In this document: piece by piece, positions 45,828-58,600 of the stretch
Numbering within the stretch: position 1 is the first letter of the stretch
How the letters are laid out: every line of letters starts with the position of its first letter
Source of the DNA: Amanita rubescens
Taxonomy: Eukaryota; Basidiomycota; Agaricomycetes; Agaricales; Amanitaceae
Direction of reading: 5' to 3'
Length of the DNA: 64,000 bases
NCBI GenBank assembly: GCA_015039365.1
Contig: WION01000007.1
Span: forward strand, 124,001-188,000
Notes under the pieces: generated by a model
Seen by the model: only the letters and a program-made list of their open reading frames with translations
Database searches by the model: none
Told to the model about the DNA's origin: nothing
Translations under genes and position numbers: made by a program

Positions 45828-46098
45828 GATGATGATGGTGATAACCGAGGAGTGGGATGACTAATACTGTAGGCGCGAGTTCTTGAAGGTTCTTGAAGCT
45901 TGATCACACATGTCATGATCTTATCAATAGCAATCCGAAGTTATCGGTATCATATTAATTATATGTACTACTCGATTACCCTACAGAATGTAAAAGACTC
46001 TATCGTAAATTCTATGTAAAATGTCACTGAAGGGTATAGTAAATCTACTATGTGGATAATTAAATATTAAGACTCTGCGCGACGGCATTCAGCTTTAG
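45828..46098. other. Short intergenic region
   Basis: AT-rich spacer between the HAD phosphatase start and the stop of the inositol oxygenase gene. Nothing specific seen. Confidence 0.4.
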
Positions 46099-47375
46099 TT
46101 ACCAGTCAAGAACCGGTGGGAAAAACTTGGCGATAAGACCCTGGTAGTAGGGCCGTAGCTTCTCGACGTCGCAGGGTTCCTCACTCTTGCTATAAAGGTC
46201 GTATGGGTTGAATGCCCGGACCGCTTCCAAGACCTTGAGATCCTTGTCATTCGTGAGGTGCATATACGCGCCCTCCCGATGCCATGGGTAAAAGCTATGG
46301 TATCTGATCATCGCCAGACCCTCAGCGGGTAGACTACTCTGGTCCTTGAGGACATTATATAGATACTGGGTTCGGGCCGTTAGGTTGAGTAGGTAACGAT
46401 ATTTGAAAAAAAGAGACGTACTTCATCATGCCCCCATGATAACATAACGTTGTCAAGGCCACAATGAGGTTTATAGATTCCATATTCAGTAGAGTATACG
46501 CTGTCGTAGGAGTCGGAGTTATCTTCGAATGATTCCGGGTAGATATTTTTATCTGAGAATTTGCAGCCGACGACTAGCAACGCCACATTGGTAACCGGTC
46601 CGAACCACCGAAAAGATCGACTTACCAAACGTATCCTGCAATGCAAAAGTGGTAATTAGGAACTGCCCCTATGTATAATGATTGGCAGAGGTACTCACAC
46701 CGACGACGTCCCATTGACCTTCCGCGCCGAAAAGGAGCAGCAATTTACCCAGGTCGTGCACGAGGCCAGTGACCTGGCAATTATTTTATGTCAGATACAC
46801 TGGCGCAGGACGTTGCAAGAATTCAATTACCTGCATCCACTCTGGTTTTCCATCTTTACGGATAGCTTCGGCGGTTTGCAATAGGTGTTCAATTTGGGAA
46901 AGGTCCGTCTGAAGAATTGACGTCACTCATGACATACTACTCGGCTAAGAATGGATGCTTACATCAGGATCGGACTCGTCGACCAAGGTGTTCAACAATT
47001 CCATGGCTTCCCAAACGCCCATGCGGGCTCGCTTTTTACTTTTGAAGTCTACGCGTGCTTTGATGTTGAACTCGACAGTTTGTTTCGCTGTCCAGATATG
47101 TGAGATAAATTTAGTTAGAACTCAGATTGCTCCACTTACCATGTTGTTCTCGGTAAAATGCCTTGACGCGGTCGCAAGCAAAATCATAGTCTCTGAAACG
47201 GGACTTGTCCTTCTCCTTGTCGAATTCCGACTCTGAATTCCATGAATTTCCTTTGATAACATTCACTAGGCGAAACGTCATAAGCCTATGTGACGAGCAT
47301 GCCAGACGGCATATGCTAACCATTATCAATAGCGTCGCACGTCGCATCGAAGTCTTGAACGATCTTGGCGGGCAT
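46099..47375 (-). CDS. Myo-inositol oxygenase
   Basis: A multi-exon minus-strand gene encodes the complete MIOX fold. It starts [18 protein letters not shown], then [160 protein letters not shown] and [20 protein letters not shown]. The di-iron ligands (HE-type His, VHD His-Asp, SWGHDE His, RYHSFYPWH His) are all visible. The enzyme oxidises myo-inositol to glucuronate in the cytosol. A 10-nt microexon at 46626-46635 supplies GDTFV. No second copy is seen. The start could be one codon cluster upstream, but this ATG fits the family. Confidence 0.92.
46626..46635 (-). other. 10-nt microexon of the inositol oxygenase gene
   Basis: On the minus strand GATACGTTTG lies between CATTGCAG and GTAAGTC. 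It joins VVG and VGCKFS as VVGDTFVVGCKFS, the conserved family sequence; omitting it breaks the frame. Confidence 0.85.
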
Positions 47376-48503
47376 GGTGGATGATATGGCTAATAGCGCG
47401 TCGAGTTGAGCAGTGAAGAAGAGGTAGAAGAGGTGTAGATGTCCTGAGCCTTGTTCATCGCGTTTGCGGTCCTTTATGAAGTTCTCCTCAAAGCAGGGAC
47501 GTAATGGAGGTGGAAAAGCTTGAAAGGCATTCCTTTCCAATCATAGACCCATACTCAAAAGGAGATCATTTCGAACATGCGGTTTGAGGCGATAGATGCG
47601 CGGTAAGGGCTACGAGAGTGTGATTCCGCTCAATGTTCCGAACGGCGTTCCCTTGCATGACCGTACGTAATCCACGTGGAATTCTTCTGGCATGATTGCC
47701 GAGCACAGCCACTCTCTTTCAGCTGTCCTCGCGATCGGCCGAGTCCTCGCTCCCTTTCAGTCCAGAAACAAATGGTGGCACTGTTCCATCGCGTTGGCAA
47801 CCTTTCTTCAAGAAAAAAATTCCCAGTAAATGAGATTTTTTTCTTTGTTCTCCTAAGTTGTTATACGCTGTGACAGGTCGCACCGTCGCGCCGTCGCGGC
47901 ATAAACCGGAGTCAGGCCCAGAGTTTCACGGAAACGTGCGAAGCCTAAGATACTTAGGATTCGTCATGGACAACCTTGGATAACCGGCTCCTTCGGTGAG
48001 AATCCTCACGCGGAGATGTGCGTATCAACATTACCCTTTTTGATGAGATTGAATCGGCCAGTGTGGTGCTCGTGTTCGGGAGGTGATAGCGAGGGGACCC
48101 TGAATAGCCCTGAATTCCGATCTCAAGCGATCCGCACGTCTTTTTCTTGTCTCGCGGATGGCGAAGAATTCGTAGCCGGTACCTGTTGGCGCAGATGACC
48201 TTGGGGAGCCTTGGGGCCATTCAAACCGGTCAACTTGATTTTGTTCCTATCATCTTTCACACGAGGGGTATGCTAAATCCGACCCAGAAACGTGCTTTTT
48301 CTGTCACTGAGATATCTGACCTTGAAGATAATGTGGAACTTCTCGCGCAACTCTCAAATTACGAAAGTTTGTTTCTAAGTAACGATCGGCACCTGTTTGA
48401 CATTTGTTACAAGGAAAATCGTGGGGAACGCTTGACTTCTTAAGCATAAAACGGTAGACGCCTTGGAGGATTCCAGCATCCCTGCATCGGCGCGCTAACC
48501 GAT
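47376..48503. other. Intergenic region; no supported gene
   Basis: Open frames at 47954-48220 (minus) and 48147-48443 (plus) overlap each other and lack recognisable domains, splice structure or similarity elsewhere in the window. No repeats were noticed. Confidence 0.4.
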
Positions 48504-49945
48504 CTAATTTGGCTTTGGCCAATCTTCAAATCCCAGATCAATAGCTACACATGGTTCCGAGTGAGAAATCAGATCTTAAAATAATTAGATACAACTTACG
48601 CCAGGGTGGCATGATGAATCTACACGAAAGGGTGTAAGAGCTCCCGCTTGCTGAGCTAACGAAGCACATACCGCTTCTGTTTCCCATTGGCCGCCAACCC
48701 ATCCAAAAGTTCAATATCAGACTTCTCCAGCTTGGCCGCGCCAGTGAGCGCGCCGTTGAAGTTAGCTGCGATTCGGTCAGTGTTAACCGATTTGGGAAGA
48801 ATCACAATGTCTTTGGCAACTGCAGTTGGCTCCGTTGAAGAACGATCTCAAAACAGCTGGAGGGCAAGTCAACGCACGAAGGTATCCCAAGAGTACATTC
48901 GCTGGTTTCAATCCATGCTTTGCTGCGATCTCTACAACAACTTCGTCAGTCAGTAAGGGCGCGTTGGTGGATCCGAGGGGCGAATAAGCCTGAGGAACGA
49001 TGTTCTTCGATTTCAAGAAGTCTATAAGCTTATGCTGTGGGTTGTAGACGTGTAATTCCAACTATCAGGGAAATGTGAGCTTTGAAAACCACAATCAGGA
49101 CGAAGACGGACCTGATTCACCGCAGGCACGATTTCTGCCGTTGGCAAGAGATGCTCGATCTTGACTTGCGAACAGTTGCTAACTCCGATGCTTCTGATCT
49201 TGCCTTCTCTTTAATTAATAAGGAGTTCACATATAATTTACTATCACACCTTTCTTGACCAGGGCTTCCATTTGTTTCCAGGTGTCCCTAATGTCCCATG
49301 AATGGTCCACATCGCGTGTGCCATCAGGCAACTTTGGGATCATGGGGTGATTCCCATTAGGATTAAGCGGGACAGGCCAATGCATGAGATAAACTGAAAA
49401 ATCGCGTCATCATCGCGACTGGTGAGATCATAAGGCACACGAACGGTCAAGATAATCCGTTCCGAGGTTTTCAAGTGTTTGATCAAGGCATTGTTCCACC
49501 CGAGAGTGCCATGTACACCACAGCTTACTAGTAATCTGAGATAAATGATAACGATGAGATTAGACCCGATCGACTCGATTTCAGCGAAACTGACGAAAAT
49601 TTCGGACCGAGGTACTCCAGAATTTCGAATGCCTTCTCCGACTAGTTTCTCATTGCCGTACGCCCTGCGTGTGTGGAGAGCAGGATCAATACGGGAGCCG
49701 CACAATTGAAATAGAGCGACACGAGGCTCGATTGTTACTCACCATGCACAGTCTATATGCCTATACCCAGCCTCTTTGATAGAAAATTCTACAGCCTCAG
49801 GAACGGAGCCTGTGGCTTGCCATGTACCTAGTGGGCAAGAGCATTTTTAGCGCATTGTATTCGTTCTCGCTCAAATGGGGCTTATACCTAGGCCAACGGC
49901 AGGAATTTCGTATCCACTATTCAGCTTGACTGACGGGGCGCCCAT
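48504..49945 (-). CDS. Aldo-keto reductase
   Basis: The minus-strand gene starts MGAPSVKLNSGYEIPAVGLG and continues across introns with TWQATGSVPEAVEFSIKEAGYRHIDCAW and YGNEKLVGEGIRNSGVPRSEIF. It then reads ITSKLW, LGTDYLDLYLMHWPVPLNPNG, GKIRSIGVSNCSQVKIEHLL, PAVNQLELHVYNPQHKLIDFLKS, AYSPLGS and ILPKSVNTDRIAANF. It ends with a short last exon giving FIMPPWP-IDLGFEDWPKPN. The catalytic tetrad Asp (DCAW), Tyr (YGNE), Lys (TSKLW) and His (MHWP) is complete and the NADPH-binding PKS motif is present, so an active NADPH-dependent carbonyl reductase or glycerol-dehydrogenase-like enzyme is expected. Eight or so introns, some under 50 nt. Its upstream region is directly abutted by the Plavaka element, whose terminus lies about 150 bases from the ATG. 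Confidence 0.88.
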
Positions 49946-50095
49946 CTTTGCGTGATCGCAGGTCGGTAATGGGGGTAGTTATGCTTCGCTCGTCGTTGCT
50001 TTGAAGATAGCTAAGAGAGTCGAGCGGCCCGTCTAGCCGTGGGCGACAGTTGTGACACGTGACACGTGACATTGACACGCTACACACCTTTGCCG

Positions 50096-50330
50096 GCCGG
50101 TATAGCATCTACAAAACGGCACGTGCCTGGCCAGGTCCCCCAAGGCCTGGGAAGGCATCACCAAGGCTCAGAATTTCGCCCATGCCTCGAAAGTCTCGGG
50201 AGGCTTTCGAGGCCTCGGGAAACCTACAAGCCTGGCATACCCTTGCCATGGGTACCCGAGCCTGGGGCGTGCCTTACGAGGCTGTCTCAAGGCTTGTCCT
50301 GATCACTCGGTTTTTACAATAAATAAATAA
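50096..50330 (+). repeat. Left terminus and subterminal repeats of the Plavaka element
   Basis: Terminal inverted repeat at 50096-50123, followed by about 200 bases rich in palindromic GCCTGGCCAGG, CAAGGCCTGGGAAGGC, GCCTCGAAAGTCTCGGGAGGC and TTGCCATGGGTACCC units, as expected for transposase-binding subterminal arrays. Confidence 0.75.
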
Positions 50331-50443
50331 ATTGTATATTTTTATATTGTATCAAATTTCGACTAGATAATGCAAATGTGCCGCTGAGAGAAGTTAGTTC
50401 AGAAACCCGTAAGAAGGTAATACTAATAGTACCATTTACCTTT

Positions 50444-52445
50444 TCAGCTCCTTCTCCTCTGGCTGCGGCGGATAGTGTGGACGGGAACCGCTTTTGGTTT
50501 TTTGCTCTGCGTCGACCCTGTGCTGTCAGAGCCTGCTTGGCGCTTTTGATGGGCTCCGGTTGCCCTCAATCCACTCGCACTGCTCCTTGCTCCTGGCCGG
50601 TTTCTGTCTAGGTCCGTTAGGGGTGAAGATGGCGGTGTGACTTGATTCCCAGTGTCGCATCCACCTTCGTCTGGCACTTGATCTTGACCATTGATGGGCG
50701 CATTTTGAGGTTGATGGTCATGGCCGTCCTGGTTGCTGGTACTGGCTGGTTGATCCGGCGGGCACGGCGGATTTTCATTTTGAAGAAGCAGGGGGTCGAT
50801 GGGAACGTGACGAACGTCTTGGTTGTTGCTTGCTGCTTCAAGAAGTTCTTCAAGTTCACGACGACGTTCGTTTTGAAGAAGCTGGGGACTCGGATCGATG
50901 GGAATGTCTTCGTGGTTGTTGTTGGTTGCTTCAAGTTCTTCAAGTTCACGACGACGGCGCTCGCGCTGGATCTCGATGGCGTATATTGGATCTGGTCCAG
51001 GATCGGACTCCGTATCGCTCCCGGATACATTCTGCAATTCAGGTTCATGGTAGATCCCAACATGACTATAGCTCCTTTAGTAGCTATTGCTAAAATAGGG
51101 AGGCACTTACCGATTCCACCAAGCTAAGATTTCCACGACCCAAGGCTCGTCCGGTTTGCCGAGTAGCCTGATAATCTGGTTGTAAAGTACTGACAGGTCA
51201 AAACCACATATTTTCACGGTCCATTCATTAGCTGAGGACAGGGTAAAGTACGTCTAATAGTATCTTCAAGTTAGTTCAAGTTGAAACACAATATCTTACG
51301 AAGTATTACCTGTACTGCTGCATATGCAATAGTATGTGCATCACACCCATTTTGTCGGAACATTTGCCTTTTTGTTGGGCGGGCACTGACGTGGTCTGGT
51401 CCGAGCAACGCAGTCGCATAACCGGTAAACAGGTGTTGATATACCTAGTATGGCTTTGTCAGAAACGGTCGTCAAGGGGAGTAATGATTGTACTACGTAC
51501 CCTGAGTAAAAGTTTACCACGCAGTAGGCCGTTGTCTATGTTCTGTCCAGTGTCATATTCAGCACCTTCGTCATAGAGGAATGACGGTAATCCGGTGTTG
51601 GACAACTGAATGGCTTTTGTCCTGACTTGGTTCATAAAGCCCCTAGGAACGTTTTAGTAGGGTCAATAATAGTAATTCTGCATCGCACTGGGGATTTTTG
51701 TCAAACTCTGCTAGCAAATCTCGAGGAACCAGGAGTCGAGCAAACACCGCATTGTTGAAGCCTCGGTTAACCGATTTGATCCCGTGGATGATCGCCGAAT
51801 CCACAACGATGTCCAAGTCAATGTAATTAAAAATCTTGGTCTTGAGTTCCGATGAGTCTGTCTGCCGTTGTCCCTGGCCCTGCTTAGTCAACTAGCATAC
51901 ATAATGGTAAGATCGATTCGGTGAAAGCAATGGAACACTTGCAAATTGGGAAAGAGGGTTCATTGGGGTCACTTTTGCTAAGAACTCGTCCAGAATCGCT
52001 TCGAAGGATGGGACAAGTTCCATGAGGCAGTTGAAGAGCCTAAGGTCTTCGTCGGCATTACCTGTTATGGGACTGATACCGCACATCACCGGTCAATCCA
52101 CGTCTGATGTGAATCTGATGTGCCACACTACTCACGCTTTCTTGGGAAACAGTTTTTCGAGCTCAGGACCCCAGATTTCGGGCTGGGAGGACAGATTCTG
52201 CCTCACACCTGATACTAAGATGTCCCCAACTCTAACGAAAGGATTCAGGCCCTGCGGAAACCAGCGCGCTGCAGTTTGGAATGGGTCGAGGAGCCTAGCC
52301 ATCGGGTCAGGGTAAGCGAATGATCGCGTGGTGCTGTCATTACGTACTTTGAACCCTTTGGGTTCAGGAGCGCATCAGCAATTGCATCTGCCTCCTGTGG
52401 TGTGACCTCTGAATCATAATCCCCAGTGGGGTCTGGGGAAGACAT
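50444..52445 (-). CDS. DUF6698-like companion protein of the Plavaka element
   Basis: Divergent minus-strand gene in several exons. It starts MSSPDPTGDYDSEVTPQEADAIADALLNPKG. Further exons give RLFNCLMELVPSFEAILDEFLAK, KTKIFNYIDLDIVVDSAIIHGIKSVNRGFNNAVFARLLVPRDLL, GLPSFLYDEGAEYDTGQNIDNGLLRGKLLLRGY, then AYAAVQTYFTLSSANEWTVKICGFDLSVLYNQIIRLLGKPDEPWVVEILAWWN. A long disordered C-terminus rich in RRRELEELLEA and Pro/Gln, with KRRRS-like basic ends, closes at 50444. I recognise the middle (LSSxxEW..., FYN-type helix, PDEPWVV...LAWWNR) as the DUF6698-like proteins that often accompany these elements in mushrooms. Its role in transposition is not established. Exact splice sites were not all resolved. 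Confidence 0.62.
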
Positions 52446-52606
52446 GGCTGAACGCAGGGAGTACGCAGGGGTAGAAATAAGTAGAGGAAGAGAAATTTTC
52501 TACGATAGATTTGTTTGGAGCAACACGTGACTATTAGATATCTTGCGCAGAAAAAATCCACGTGATCATCGCGTTTGACGCGCACCGTGACGCGCCCACC
52601 GCCGTC

Positions 52607-55600
52607 ATGGTCTACAGATGCGGGACGTGTTCCCGGAGTTTCTCCTCCTCACATGGGCGAAGCAACCATGAACGCAAGTGCAACATAACCAACAATGCTA
52701 ATTGGGTGTTGAAGTTTCAAGCGATCCAAAACGCCCAGCGCCGGAAGATAACCTTGAAGCCACGCGTCCAAGCCCGAGTTAATGACCAGGAGCACTTGGA
52801 CAACAACTCGTCTCTACAGGGTGGAGAGAACCAACAGATTGAAAATGATATGGATGTTGATGCAACTACAACGTCACTTCAAGAACCTGTAGTAAGTCAC
52901 GGTGTTCTCCCCTATCTTGTTGATGCGATTCTCCATTGATTTTTGTCATAGGACAATTATAATTTGCCACCTACGCGTTCTGGTCGAAAGCGACGACCAC
53001 CCAAACGATTCCGAGATGAGCCACCCCCGCCAGCCCCTCATGTTCCAGCCCCTATCATCACTGCCACCCCGGACTCACAAATTCCAGGTGTATCTCCACC
53101 ACAGCCCTCTGTTCAACCCCCGGACTTGGCTGCCTGTCCCACGTTCCAGACGGAGGCCAACAGCTACGGCATTTATCGATCATACGCCAGCGGGCGACCG
53201 TCAATATACCCACTCACCCAGGCAGCTACCAAAATGTACCAATCGCCTAACTTTGAGGAAACACATAACGAAGAACGAAGGCCTTGGTGGGCCGTTTTTA
53301 GTAGATCATTGGAAGATGTCGTTGAAAACTTATATGCGCCTTTCAAAAATGCAACGACATTCCTGTTAATGTACTGGCAAAATACGGGAGAGAATTCGAA
53401 GTCCAACCCCGAGATGGATCTGCTGACAGAAATCCTTTTAGATCCTCGATTCGATGTGAAGGATTTGCGAGGTTTCAGAGCCGAGCGAGAGGCAAAACGA
53501 CTGGATGCCTTCTCACAGTCGCACATAGACACCAAGTCAATGTTCAGTCCAAATGATGGCTGGAACGAGGCTTCTGTTGCGGTTCGACTTCCCTGCGAAG
53601 GTCGAAAGCTAAAAGAAGATCTTGCTCCGTGCTTTGATGTTGGCGGAGTCTTTTTCCGCAAACCACTCGAGGTGCTCAAGGCCGCCTTACGAGGTCCTAC
53701 CGAGCATCACATGCATTGGCTTCCATTTCAGGAATACTGGAGGTCGAACGAGAACGCTGAGCCAGAACGAGTTTATTCGGAACTCTACAACTCAGATGCC
53801 TGGATTTATGAACATGACCAGCTTAATGACCTATTCTCGCGGACGGCAGGGCCACTGCCTCGTATGCAAGCAGTCATAGTGGGATTGATGCTGTGGTCAG
53901 ATTCAACACACCTGGCTAGTTTCGGGACGGCGTCCTTATGGCCAATCTACATGTTTGTCGGGAATCAGTCAAAATATATACGCAGTAAAACGGCTTTATT
54001 GGCTGCGCAGCACTTGGCATATATTCCCAAGGTAATGCCATTAGTACTAGTACATTTATTGCCGTCTAATGTTCGCACTGGCAGTTACCAGACACGTTTC
54101 AGGACTTTTACAGACAGGTTTTCGGCGTTTCTGCGACCTCGGAAGTCACGACTCACTGCAAGCGAGAATTGATCCACTTGATTTGGCTCTTGATACTCGA
54201 TGAAGAGTTCATGCATGCGTATGTCCACGGTTTTGACTACGTTTTCTATGATGGGATTCGACGGCTTGTGTTCCCGCGCCTGTTCACTTACTCAGCTGAT
54301 TATCCTGAAAAGTACGCACATGTTAATTATTCTGATAAAGGGGAACTGATGGTCTCAGGGTTCTACTTGCATGTATCCGATATCTCGCCAAATGCCCCTG
54401 CCCCCGCTGTCTTGTTCTCAAAGACGATATATCCGAGATGGGAAAGAAAAGGGATATCGTTAATCGCTCGAAACAGGCTCGAGTTGATGATATCACGACA
54501 CAGGTTAGAATCGCTGGGGCTCGGAACGCCATCTTTGAAAGTGGGGATTCCTTCAATAGCAATTATATACAACTTGCAACGGGAGAAACGAGCTTGACGG
54601 CCGTTCGGGTAAGTCACAGTCAACAAACAGGCATTGATTTTGATGAGTCTTGTAGAGTGCCTTTTCTACTCGTTTCTACGAATATGGCTTCAACCATTAC
54701 AACATGTTCGTACCAGATCTTCTGCACGAATTTGAGTTAGGTGTTTGGAAGGCCACCTTTATTCATTTAATGCGAATTCTCCATGCAAACGGGAACGATT
54801 CAATTCAAAATCTGAACAAGAGGTACGCTCCCACATACTTGCCACCCCATCAAACCTAAAAAATCAGCAGATACAGAGAGGTTCCTACGTTTGGTCGTGG
54901 GACGATCTATGTTTCGCCAAATTGGACAAAATCGATAAATTTGAGATTTTTTTGCATGATCATGCATGATCATGCATTATCTCCGTGATCATGCGTTGAC
55001 AACTCGTGATCATGCATGGTTGATCCATGATCACTCAAAACCTCTTTTTTTTCCTATTTTCTCATTCATGCGTGATAATTTGGTTGAAAATACCCATGTG
55101 TGAACCATGCATGAACACCGAAAATCTTTTTTTTTGTCCATCTGTCATCCATGCATTATTCACGCAGCATCAATGCGTTGTTCACGCGTGACTGTCGATG
55201 GACAAAATCGTACAATAACGGCTGAACTGGCTCAACCCACCGCTGTTCCTTCCGGACCCTCTATCGTCGCCAGCCGTCCTCAGCGTCCTCCATGTAGAAT
55301 CACCAATGGAGCTGGGAGGAGAATACCCTGTTCCCGCCCGCGCCGAGGTGCTCGCACCGTCAGTCCCATCACGATTCACCATTATCCCTTCTTCCCAGCC
55401 TCCGCGCGACAATCTCCCTAGCTCTTTGCACTCTTCTTTCTTGGGTATCTCGCAATGCCCTGTCTTTCTGCGTGGAGAAAGTCAAGGGACCTGCGAACCG
55501 CGTTCCCCGCCGTGCAAAGCCGGGCAATTGGGAGTAGACATAGTCAACGCTAGGGAGGCCGGACGGCCTCGATCGCGAGCCAGATGCCAAGCTACTTTCG

Positions 55601-58600
55601 CTCGCCGTCCGGGTAGACGATGGCCTGGTGCCCGTTGCGGATGGCGTCAGCGGAGTCGGCGTCATCGCTGGCCCCTTTGCAGCTGGAACCCGCACGATCT
55701 CCTCAGTCTCGAAAGTTTTCGCATCAACGACATGCAACAAGTTGGAATGCTAGGCAATGACTGATTAGCACTCGTCCTCGAAGCCTATATCGATACTCAC
55801 CTCTGTAAACGCCAAAACTTCTCTTCCACTCCCACCAATACCTCCACCAAACTTGATGCTCCACCCAGGAGGCCTAAGCGTACCCGCACCGCCACCATGA
55901 AAATGAACATCCTCAAATAACCATCCGCTAGCTGCAGAATTACTCCGCCCAGCCGCTGCTGCGCCACTCGCCCACAATCCGCCGGTACCGGACGAACCGG
56001 GACCCAACCCAGTCGTCTTGTTCATCTGAAACACTTTCATTGATTTGGCGCTCCGCACGTCCCATACAGCGACAACTCCCTCTTGTGAGGCAACCGCAAA
56101 CTTGGCGTCATCAGCCGAAAAGGCAGTCGAGAACGACGCAGCGAGCGCATTCAGTGGAAGCCAAAACGGTAGTCCTTCGGCTTTGGGTAGGGCCAAAGCC
56201 GTTATGAAGTAAACGTAAGTCGAGCACCGCCTGAAACGTGGTGAAGAAAAATTTCGGACAAGTCGCCGACGGATAGGATTGTCCGCGAGTCAAAGGAAAG
56301 CGAAGCTATTTCCGTAATACATTAATTATTCCTGCCATAAAAAAAAAACTGAAACACGAGAACGTACTGTGATAAGTTACGGGTACGGATAATTTTAGGG
56401 ATCCTACTTCTTTTAGGTTTCTCGTATGTTTTGACCCTGTCGTTCTGAGTGGAACGTCGAAAAGCTTGATCGTGAAATCGTTGTTGCTCACGATCACTCT
56501 TGGTTCTACGGAACTCTCGTTAGAGTATGCTAAGCCGAGAGTATTGGTGAGAATGACTGAGTTGTTGATGGAGCAATTTTCTAGACGTTTGGAAAACTGC
56601 CAGATGAGTTTCGATGTTGACGAGGGGTGGAAACGTTTTTGTCGAGGAGGGGAAGAAGGCGATGCAGATGAAGAGGCTGCACTACTTGAAGAGGCCAACG
56701 TTGAGCCATATATTGTATGGTAAGAAAAGTGGAGGTCGGCCTCTTGCCCACCAGTTGCGTAGAGAATATTGTTTGTGTCGGGGATGCGCAGCACTGCAAG
56801 TGTATTTGGATGAAACTCGGGTGCTGCGATAATTCTGGGAGGCTAAGTACGGAGCGGAGTTGGGGTCAGATTGAAATCTACTCACTGTACCAGGAGGAGC
56901 ATGCAGGTCGTGCTCGAGTATACCCTGATCATGGATGTAATTGACTATCCCTGGCTCTCGCAGGCATAGAATCAGATCACGGAGTTGCCTGGGAATCCAT
57001 TTTTGGAAAAAATGAGATTTACGTTTGGCATGTAGATAGGGTGACTTACACATGGGTAATATGTGCATCCGCGGGAGCGACTGCCGTAGGCATTGCTGAC
57101 GTTAGGAGGGTTGGATGAATCGCCATTACGCTTTTCGATGTAGGGGTGGAAGAAGGAAAGAAAGTATTACGTTGCGGTGCGAATTGGATGACTAGAGCTG
57201 TGCAGTTTAGGAAATTCCAAGATGGATAGCATCACTTACGAGCGCAGTAAACTCAAGCTCAAACGCAACTTTCCTTGCACTATGTTACGCGCTGTCGGGT
57301 TAAGAGGACGATTATGGTGGGTTTTCTCACTCGGCCGAGGAGTCGGAAGAGTCTGGAGTGCATACCCAGGTTCGATAGGGACACGCACTCATACGTTTTG
57401 TCCCAAGCGTGTTGCAAAAGTGGCTCGAGATCAGCCTAATCGATAGGCCAGGGAATCTCGCCAGAGCACGAGGCTCCAGCGGTTCTTGTTTTGCCTTGAT
57501 AAGGGACTCAATACGACCGATTAGTATACTCTCGACTGGAAGACAGATAGTTGAATCAATGCGTACCTTTCCTACTTCGCGAGACTCGCTTCCCTTCATT
57601 GGACTTGCCAATGCAGCTTCTTTCTCAAGGGTATCATCTTCCTCTTCCATCCCACCCACAGCGCGTTCTGGTTCAGAGTCTTCGACGATACTAGTCGGAT
57701 CAGTTTCCTTAGTAGGCTTAGTGACCGTCTTGGACAACTTTCGTGGCTTCGGAAGAGCGGCATGTTGAGTTACTTTCCCCCCCACGAACTTGTTCGACAA
57801 TGTAGAGCGAGCTACCTGAAGGTGTTGTGTCCAAAGTCAAAGATTTGCGTGAGCATGCATGGTTCATGCGTGGTTCACGCGTTGATCACGAATGGTTAAC
57901 GAGGGAGAGAGATTTTCTTGATTTTTTAAAATGCATAATCATGCGTGATCAAGAAGGATTTCTAAAATTTCCAATAAATGTTGATAATGCGTAATCATGT
58001 GCTCATCATGCGCGTTCATGCGTGACCACGCATTATCATGCATGATCACGAATGAATAATGCATGATCATGCAGTTCATGCATTATCGCCCGTTATCATG
58101 CATGATCATGTGGTTTTGTCCAGTTTGGCGGAGTAAAGACGATCCGACGCTTTGGCTCAAACGCATCAGCTATGAAGAAATTAGCAGCCCGTGACTATGA
58201 AGACTTACTACAAGTAGGTCTTGCATTGTTTGACATTGAGCTTTGAATCGCCGATAGGCAACTGCAAGTGCGCTATTCCGGTCTTCGATGGCCTTCTACC
58301 GGCGCCTCATCATCGAATCATCCTCGATCTGCTTTATGAACTGGCAACGTGGCACGCTCTTGCAAAACTACGCCTTCACACTGAGACAACTTTGAAGGCA
58401 CTCGGAGCGTCTACAAAAAGACTAGGAAATGCATTGCGAGAGTTCAAAAAGGTAACATGCGATGCCTATATTACTAAGGAGCTACCATCGGAAGAAGCTT
58501 CACGAGGTCGACGAGAAGCAGCTCTACGTGCAAATCTGCCACAGGTGTCGAGAGGATCATCAACGAGGCCGTCGGCCGGAGGAAAGCGCGAGAAGAAGTT

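Larger units (their letters stand above)
54908..58137. mobile_element. Nested gene-capturing DNA transposon (3.2 kb)
   Basis: The element inserted into the Plavaka transposase exon. Inverted termini are CGCCAAATTGGACAAAAT (left, from about 54914) and the complement of TTTTGTCCAGTTTGGCG (right, to about 58131), with near 7-8-bp target duplications (GACGATC). Arrays of CATGATCATGC and related palindromic words lie just inside both ends (54955-55190 and 57845-58118). No transposase is evident, so it is non-autonomous. Its centre is captured host sequence, including an intron-bearing WD40-like gene fragment. Target duplication size allows hAT-, P- or Mutator-like mobilisation; the superfamily cannot be fixed from this copy. 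Confidence 0.8.

Noticed and set aside
54955..58118. CRISPR-like arrays of CATGATCATGC words at both ends of the nested element
   Set aside because: The repeats are short, overlapping, irregularly spaced palindromes with no unique spacers, and the genome is eukaryotic. They fit subterminal transposon repeats.
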